10,420 bases of DNA from Halobacteriales archaeon QS_5_70_15 (GTDB lineage: Archaea > Halobacteriota > Halobacteria > Halobacteriales > Haloarculaceae). Below, piece by piece: positions 6,942-10,420 of this stretch; the stretch's first letter is position 1, and each line of letters starts with the position of its first letter. The notes below the pieces were generated by a model. The model did no database searches and was not told where the DNA came from. It saw nothing but the letters and a program-made list of their open reading frames with translations. The stretch is taken from positions 1 through 10,420 of the forward strand of contig PXRQ01000039.1 in NCBI GenBank assembly GCA_003022005.1, written 5' to 3'. A program made the position numbers and the translations under genes.

Positions 6942-6963
6942 GACCCGGCTCGACTGCCGGGTC
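6942..6963. terminator. Hairpin between convergent genes
   Basis: GACCCGGC (6942-6949) pairs perfectly with GCCGGGTC (6956-6963) around a 6-base loop. It lies in the 44-base gap between the permease stop (6921) and the larE stop (6966), which face each other. A bidirectional terminator is the natural reading, although archaeal termination usually depends on T-runs and none is present here. Confidence 0.45.
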
Positions 6964-6965
6964 AC

Positions 6966-7892
6966 TCACTCCCCGACGGGGTAGTCGGCGTCGAGGACCG
7001 CGTTCGCGGCCTCCTCCTCGCTTCCACCGTTCTCCTCGTCGCTCTCTCCCGCCGGGCTCACACTTCCAGTCCGGTAGCCAGAGAGGTCGAGCGTGACGTG
7101 GTCGAAGCCGATCTCCGAGAGGTGTTCATTGGCGGCCTCGGCGAAGCCGGGGTCGAGCGCCCGGTCGAGTTCGTCCGCGCCCACCTCGATGCGGGCGAGG
7201 CCGTCGTGGTCGCGCACGCGGAACTGCTCGAAGCCCCAGTCCCGGAGGAGCCGCTCGGCACGCTCGACGCGGGAGAGCCGCTCCTCGGTCACCTCGATCC
7301 CCGTGGGTATGCGCGAGGAGAGACACGCCATCGAGGGCTTGTCCGCGACCGAGAGGTCGTACCTGCGGGCCGTCTCGCGGACGTCCTCCTTGGTGAACCC
7401 GTGCTCCAGCAGCGGTGAGTACGCGTCCATCTCCGCGACCGCGCGGAGGCCGGGCCGGTGGCCCTCGCCGGGGTCGGAGGCGTTCGTCCCGTCACAGACC
7501 ACGTCGATGCCGAGTTCGCGGGCCTTCTCGAACATCTTTCCGAGGCGCATCGTCCGGCAGTGGTAGCAGCGGTCGCCGTCGTTGACGACGAAGTCCGGAT
7601 CGTCGAGTTCGGAGAAGGCGACGGTCTCGTGGCGGATCCCGATCTCGTCGGCGACCCGTCGGGCGTCCTCGAGTTCGGCCTCGGGGAGCGTCTCGCTCCG
7701 GGCGGTACAGGCGACGGCGTCGTCGCCGAGCGCGTCGCGGGCGAGCGCGGCGACGACGCTCGAGTCCACGCCCCCGGAGAAGGCGACGAGAACGCCGTCG
7801 AACCCCGCGAGGTCGGCCCGTGCGGCCTCGATCTTCGCGTCGAGCGATCCCTTGACGTCGGCCGGCGCCCCCTCTCCCGCGTGGTCGGTCAT
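6966..7892 (-). CDS. larE: ATP-dependent sacrificial sulfur transferase LarE
   Basis: The product is 308 residues, from the ATG at 7892. It has an adenine-nucleotide alpha-hydrolase PP-loop, SGGVDSS at 39-45, followed by TARSETLPEAELEDA. A CYHC pair follows (C109, C112), then DGTNASD (134-140), DKPSMACLSSRIPTG (184-198) with Cys190 at the position that donates sulfur in LarE, and GYRTGS at 272-277. LarE adenylates the pyridinium biscarboxylate intermediate and transfers sulfur from its own cysteine to build the nickel-pincer cofactor. Many archaeal homologues occur without the rest of the pathway and may serve other sulfur-transfer reactions. No larB or larC is in this window. A TATA-like GGCTTTTCA on the minus strand (about 7915-7923), about 26 bases before the ATG, suggests a leaderless transcript. 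The N-terminal 15 residues and the acidic C-terminal loop at 283-297 look haloarchaeal-specific. Confidence 0.93.
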   Translation of the reverse strand: MTDHAGEGAPADVKGSLDAKIEAARADLAGFDGVLVAFSGGVDSSVVAALARDALGDDAVACTARSETLPEAELEDARRVADEIGIRHETVAFSELDDPDFVVNDGDRCYHCRTMRLGKMFEKARELGIDVVCDGTNASDPGEGHRPGLRAVAEMDAYSPLLEHGFTKEDVRETARRYDLSVADKPSMACLSSRIPTGIEVTEERLSRVERAERLLRDWGFEQFRVRDHDGLARIEVGADELDRALDPGFAEAANEHLSEIGFDHVTLDLSGYRTGSVSPAGESDEENGGSEEEAANAVLDADYPVGE

Positions 7893-8164
7893 GCGGGTGA
7901 TCTGGAGGGCGGGGGTGAAAAGCCGTACGGGCTACGGACGTCCGCCTCGTCCCCGCACCGACGGCCGGGGCCGGGGGATCGTGGACGCGCATCGGCGACC
8001 GCCGACCGTGACGCCGGGGACGCGGGACGGGCCCGTCCGAACGCCTCCCGTCCGGGCCCCTCCGTCGACCGGGCGGGCCGGGACGGAGCGCCCTCGTCGG
8101 CCGGGGGCCGAGGAGAACCCGCCTGGAGGCGAAGAGACACGGTTCTCGCGCACGCAGGGCACAC
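7893..8164. other. Gene-poor divergent spacer between larE and the 80-residue gene
   Basis: This 272-base spacer holds the minus-strand larE TATA-like element (about 7915-7923) next to its start. The rest (about 7930-8150) is very GC-rich, and both strands give arginine- and proline-rich translations that do not resemble a protein. No convincing TATA box precedes the gene at 8165. Confidence 0.5.
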
Positions 8165-8407
8165 ATGGTCGAGGGCGGGGACGATGGCGAGGACGAGAGG
8201 GAAGCCGACGGCGACGGGAAGACCCCCCGGGAGCGGGCGAGGCGGCTCGCCACGCGGCTCCGGTTCCTCCGGATGCGCGAGCGGACCGCGAACTTCGAGG
8301 ATCGCGAGGCGATCCGCCGGGAGATCCGGCGGGCAGAGGAGGAACTCACACGGCTCGCCGACGCCGGCGGGTTCGAGGTCGACGTCGATGTCCGCCGGGA
8401 ACGGTAG
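8165..8407 (+). CDS. Small charged helical protein of unknown function
   Basis: The ATG at 8165 gives 80 residues. Residues 1-20 are acidic and disordered (EGGDDGEDEREADGDG). Residues 21-67 are a run of arginine, glutamate, leucine and alanine with no proline after residue 21, predicted as one or two long helices (RARRLATRLRFLRMRERTAN, then REAIRREIRRAEEELTRLAD). The chain ends in a short VDVDV strand. There are no cysteines, no membrane segment and no nucleic-acid motif I recognise. Codon use and the acidic tail agree with the neighbours, and the helix-turn-helix of charges favours a real gene over a chance frame. It lies 70 bases before the flavoprotein gene at 8478, which has its own promoter-like element. 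I do not know the family. Confidence 0.6.
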   Translation: MVEGGDDGEDEREADGDGKTPRERARRLATRLRFLRMRERTANFEDREAIRREIRRAEEELTRLADAGGFEVDVDVRRER

Positions 8408-8441
8408 CCGCGCGCCTCGCCGCGGACGGCGGCGACTCGAA

Positions 8442-8452
8442 GGCTACATATC
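8442..8452 (+). promoter_or_regulatory. TATA-like element of the flavin reductase gene
   Basis: GGCTACATATC contains CTACATAT, centred about 26 bases before 8474. The ATG is at 8478, so the transcript would be leaderless or nearly so, as is common in haloarchaea. The 70-base spacer before the ATG is otherwise GC-rich. Confidence 0.55.
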
Positions 8453-8477
8453 GCGACGACGAAAACCGGCGGGGTAC

Positions 8478-9071
8478 ATGGCAGAGTACGACGCGGCGTC
8501 GCTGACCGGTCGCGAGCGGGCGCGGATAATCAAGAGCGCGGTGACGCCCCGGCCGATCGCCTGGGTGTCCTCGCGGAGCGAGGACGGGATCGACAACCTC
8601 GCGCCGTACAGTTCGTACAACTACGTCTCCTCGAACCAGCCGGTGGTGACGTTCCACTCGCCGAACGAGGACCACGGTGGACTCAAGGACTCGGCGCGGA
8701 ACGCCGTCGAGACGGGCGAGTTCGCCGTGAACGTCGTGACCGAGCCGCTGATGGAGGTCATGGACAGCACCTCGGCGAAGCTGCCGCCCGAGGAGAGCGA
8801 GTTCGACTCGGTGGGTATCGAGCGCGCGGAGTGTACGGCCATCGACGCCCCCCGGGTCGCCGCCGCCCCGGTGACGATGGAATGTACCCTCCACGACAGG
8901 ATCGAGGTGTCCGACCGGCTGATGGTCCTCGGCGAGGTCGTCCACTTCCACGTCTCCGAGGACGTCACGACCGACGGGAAGGTCGACCAGCGGGAGCTCC
9001 CGACGGTCGGACGGCTCGGCGGGCCGTACTACACCGTCTCCGAACCGGCCGAGTTCGAGCGCCAGTTCTGA
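8478..9071 (+). CDS. Flavin reductase-like, FMN-binding split-barrel protein
   Basis: The product is 197 residues. The ATG at 8478 was chosen because a TATA-like element lies just upstream and because MAEYDAASLTGRERARIIKS is the normal opening; in-frame codons further upstream are antisense to larE or non-coding. Family features are TPRPIAWVSSRSEDGIDNLAPYSSYNYVSSNQPVVTF at about 22-58, which lines the flavin site, then HSPNEDHGGLKDSARNAVETGEFAVNVV, the usual middle of the domain. A strand-rich C-terminal half contains LMVLGEVVHFHVSED and GRLGGPYYTVSE. Proteins of this family bind FMN and use NAD(P)H, or accept electrons from it, to reduce flavin for a partner enzyme; no partner gene is adjacent. 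It appears to be a single-gene unit ending at 9071. Confidence 0.88.
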   Translation: MAEYDAASLTGRERARIIKSAVTPRPIAWVSSRSEDGIDNLAPYSSYNYVSSNQPVVTFHSPNEDHGGLKDSARNAVETGEFAVNVVTEPLMEVMDSTSAKLPPEESEFDSVGIERAECTAIDAPRVAAAPVTMECTLHDRIEVSDRLMVLGEVVHFHVSEDVTTDGKVDQRELPTVGRLGGPYYTVSEPAEFERQF

Positions 9072-9124
9072 TCCGCTGTCCGGAGACCCGCTCGGCGGAC
9101 CTCGGACGGAACTCGAGACGACAG

Positions 9125-9173
9125 CTCCCGCGACCACGGGAGGGGCGTTCTCGGGGGGTCGCGTACCGACCCC
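9125..9173 (+). terminator. Two short hairpins after the flavin reductase gene
   Basis: CTCCCG (9125-9130) pairs with CGGGAG (9137-9142), and GGGGTCG (9155-9161) pairs with CGACCCC (9167-9173) around a 5-base loop. They lie 54-102 bases after the stop at 9071 and just before the AT-rich promoter at 9201. A T-run is absent, so the terminator role is a guess from placement. Confidence 0.3.
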
Positions 9174-9200
9174 GACTTCTCGTCATACCGATGTCGATAG

Positions 9201-9222
9201 ATATTTTAAGATATACTTATAC
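9201..9222 (+). promoter_or_regulatory. AT-rich promoter of the blue copper protein gene
   Basis: ATATTTTAAGATAT at 9201-9214, followed by ACTTATAC, is the only strongly AT-rich patch in this GC-rich part of the window. TTTAAGATAT fits an archaeal TATA box, and the 14-mer is a palindrome broken at two positions. Transcription from it would start at about 9235-9245, leaving a leader of roughly 95-105 bases before the ATG at 9339. That is longer than for the other genes here, so there is room for leader-based control. Confidence 0.6.
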
Positions 9223-9254
9223 AACCGGACAGTATTGCCTCTACTCGGCACTCG

Positions 9255-9314
9255 ATGGAGGTGGTGAGAACGGTGGACACACGCGACGCCGGGGGCGAAC
9301 AGCCGACGGATTAG
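9255..9314 (+). other. Possible 19-codon leader ORF upstream of the copper protein
   Basis: ATG at 9255 followed by 18 codons and a TAG at 9312-9314 lies wholly within the predicted leader of the gene at 9339. It reads MEVVRTVDTRDAGGEQPTD. No Shine-Dalgarno sequence is seen before it; the GGAGG at 9258-9262 lies inside it. It may be chance. It is listed because the long leader is unusual among genes in this window. Confidence 0.2.
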
Positions 9315-9338
9315 CGCAGTGGTCAGAACACGGAGACG

Positions 9339-10121
9339 ATGTCCAACAGAATCGACGTAACGGAACTCGACCTCAGCGACGCGGAGCTAGTACAGCTACT
9401 GAAGAACCACGGCATCGACCGCCGGATGTTGCTGAAACTGGTCGGCGCCGGGGCTGGGGTTTCGGCGCTCGGCGGGACGGCGGCCGGCGCCCCGAACCGG
9501 GGCAACCGGATCGACGAGGTGTACGGCGCCACGTACGCGGCGGGACGGGACACCGTCCCCTCGGGACTCGTCGACCACGCCGTGGACCTTCACGTCCACG
9601 AGGGTGACGCCGCCCACGAGGGGTTCCCGGCGCCCGACGGCGAAGACCCGGACGACCAGGACGACGCCCCGGAGACCTTCTTCGACCCGGTCGGTCTCCA
9701 CGTCAGACCCGGAGAGATCGTCAGCTTCACCACCCACGGCGACGGTCTCCACACGGTGACGGCGTTCGATCCGAAGTTCAACGAGCCACCGTTCCTCGTC
9801 CTCCCGGACCGGGTCCCGACGGACTACGGGTTCACGTCGCCTCCGGTCGCGGAGAACGACACGTGGCTCTACGAGTTCACCGAAAAGGGTGTCTACGACC
9901 TGTTCTGTCTGCCGCACGTGCCGCTGGGGATGGTGATGCGTGCCGTCGTGTTCGATCCGGAGGAGGACGACATCGGGAGTTCGACCTTCGACGAGCCCGA
10001 ACCGGATTCCGAGGCACCGCTCCCCCCGAACGCCGCTGCCGTGTTGGATACGATTGAACTGGATCCGGCGAACGTCGTCAGCGAGGGAACGGTCGCCTGG
10101 AGCGACCTGACGCTCCCGTAG
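9339..10121 (+). CDS. Tat-exported halocyanin-like blue copper protein
   Basis: The ATG at 9339 gives 260 residues. A 27-residue n-region (DLSDAELVQLLKNHGI) precedes Arg28-Arg29 and a hydrophobic stretch to about residue 50. This is a Tat signal, but no lipobox cysteine follows, so the protein is probably released or held by other means. The cupredoxin part runs from about 117 to 207: LHVRPGEIVSFTTHGDGLHTVTAF with His138, then VYDLFCLPHVPLGMV with Cys190, His193 and Met198. That is the Cys-x2-His-x4-Met pattern of type 1 copper sites. Such proteins carry single electrons at the outer membrane face in haloarchaeal respiration. An insert of about 20 residues separates the first ligand from the Cys loop, and an acidic tail of about 50 residues follows the domain. 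It is intact, unlike the halocyanin fragment at 832. Confidence 0.85.
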   Translation: MSNRIDVTELDLSDAELVQLLKNHGIDRRMLLKLVGAGAGVSALGGTAAGAPNRGNRIDEVYGATYAAGRDTVPSGLVDHAVDLHVHEGDAAHEGFPAPDGEDPDDQDDAPETFFDPVGLHVRPGEIVSFTTHGDGLHTVTAFDPKFNEPPFLVLPDRVPTDYGFTSPPVAENDTWLYEFTEKGVYDLFCLPHVPLGMVMRAVVFDPEEDDIGSSTFDEPEPDSEAPLPPNAAAVLDTIELDPANVVSEGTVAWSDLTLP

Positions 10122-10136
10122 CGTCGCTCCCCACGC

Positions 10137-10142
10137 TTTTTT
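10137..10142 (+). terminator. T-run after the blue copper protein gene
   Basis: Six thymines at 10137-10142 lie 15 bases after the stop at 10121, in sequence that is otherwise GC-rich. Archaeal RNA polymerase stops at such T-runs. No strong hairpin precedes it. Confidence 0.6.
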
Positions 10143-10161
10143 GAGGAATCCGGGGTGTGGA

Positions 10162-10204
10162 CGGTTCCCGGACCACGCACGCCGGTCGACCGGGAACCGG
10201 TTCC
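10162..10204. repeat. Inverted repeat upstream of pus10
   Basis: CGGTTCCCGG (10162-10171) is the exact reverse complement of CCGGGAACCG (10190-10199), with 18 bases between. The right arm also overlaps a 12-base perfect palindrome, GGAACCGGTTCC, at 10193-10204. It lies about 125 bases before the pus10 start, in the spacer after the copper protein gene. It could be a regulator site or an RNA hairpin; no known consensus is claimed. Confidence 0.45.
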
Positions 10205-10329
10205 GACCGCCGGCGTGTCGAACGTGCTCGACGCGTCCGAGCCCGAGGGTCCGCTGTCCGACCGGTCGTACGGCGAGGTCGACCGCCCGAACCCGAAGGA
10301 GCCATGGGTGGGGCACCCGATCCCGGTGC

Positions 10330-10420
10330 ATGAACACGGACGTCGGCGCGGGTCCCGAACCCCTCGAGGCGGCCCGGGCGCTCCTCGCGGCCGGGCCGCT
10401 GTGTGACGCCTGCCTCGGGC
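10330..10420 (+). CDS. pus10: tRNA pseudouridine synthase Pus10, N-terminal start only
   Basis: The window ends after 30 complete codons from the ATG at 10330. The product reads LEAARALLAAGPLCDACLG at its end; Cys25 and Cys28 form the first CxxC of the zinc-binding N-terminal region, and the GPxCDxCLG pattern is the typical opening of archaeal Pus10. That enzyme makes pseudouridine 54 (and 55) in the T-loop of tRNA in archaea. The acidic residues 4-13 are a short haloarchaeal lead-in. The catalytic domain is outside the window, so the assignment rests on this short opening only. There is no clear TATA box; the inverted repeat at 10162-10204 lies upstream. Confidence 0.72.
   Translation, partial: MNTDVGAGPEPLEAARALLAAGPLCDACLG

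Noticed and set aside
7458..8477. Long in-frame extension upstream of the flavin reductase start
   Set aside because: It is antisense to larE and then R/P/G-rich. The promoter and family opening place the start at 8478.
9300..9338. Possible tRNA-like piece (GCAGTGGTCAGAAC)
   Set aside because: No acceptor stem, anticodon arm or T-loop could be built around it.
10155..10406. 83-codon plus-strand frame overlapping the start of pus10
   Set aside because: The part after 10330 is a shifted frame of pus10, and the part before resembles nothing; it is more likely non-coding spacer.
1..10420. CRISPR array, insertion sequence, toxin-antitoxin or defence island
   Set aside because: No repeat-spacer pattern, transposase motif, terminal inverted repeats with target duplication, or defence-gene motif was seen on either strand.

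Overview
The window looks like chromosomal DNA from a haloarchaeon (class Halobacteria). The proteins are strongly acidic, GC is high (hand counts of sampled 60-base lines run from about 62 to 72% outside one stretch), export signals are of the twin-arginine (Tat) type, and several genes appear leaderless, with a TATA-like element about 26 bases before the start codon. No rRNA, tRNA, CRISPR array or insertion sequence was seen.

Layout, left to right. 1-721 (minus): N-terminal half of a photolyase/cryptochrome-related protein, cut by the window edge. 832-1014 (plus): start of a halocyanin-type Tat lipoprotein that stops abruptly. 1014-3446 (minus): one open frame joining a six-helix TatC domain to a TadC/T2SF pilus-platform domain that lacks its N-terminus. 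3674-5266 (plus): a second TatC with a 290-residue acidic N-terminal tail. 5306-5989: a histidine phosphatase with no start codon. 5990-6235: the tail of an ABC ATPase. 6232-6921: a shortened NosY-like ABC-2 permease. 6966-7892 (minus): LarE-type sulfur transferase. 8165-8407: 80-residue unknown. 8478-9071: flavin reductase-like flavoprotein. 9339-10121: Tat-exported blue copper protein. 10330-10420: first 30 codons of Pus10.

The functional core is the divergent pair of tatC genes, the export route of haloarchaea. Two halocyanin-type copper proteins in the window carry Tat signals and would be clients. The NosF/NosY-like remnants also belong to a family often linked with copper enzymes, but the link here is only proximity.

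The main oddity is that the left two thirds looks spliced. Gene pieces break cleanly at about 1012 and 2655, a gene start is missing near 5300, most of an ATPase is missing at about 5990-6040, and the permease appears to lack interior segments. The stretch 1014-2655 also has lower GC (55-60% in sampled lines) than what follows. This fits either a patchwork of deletions and recombination or a chimeric assembly, and the sequence alone cannot decide. The TatC-TadC fusion should be treated as unproven until reads across 2655 are checked. The right part (6966 to the end) reads as ordinary, intact haloarchaeal genes.
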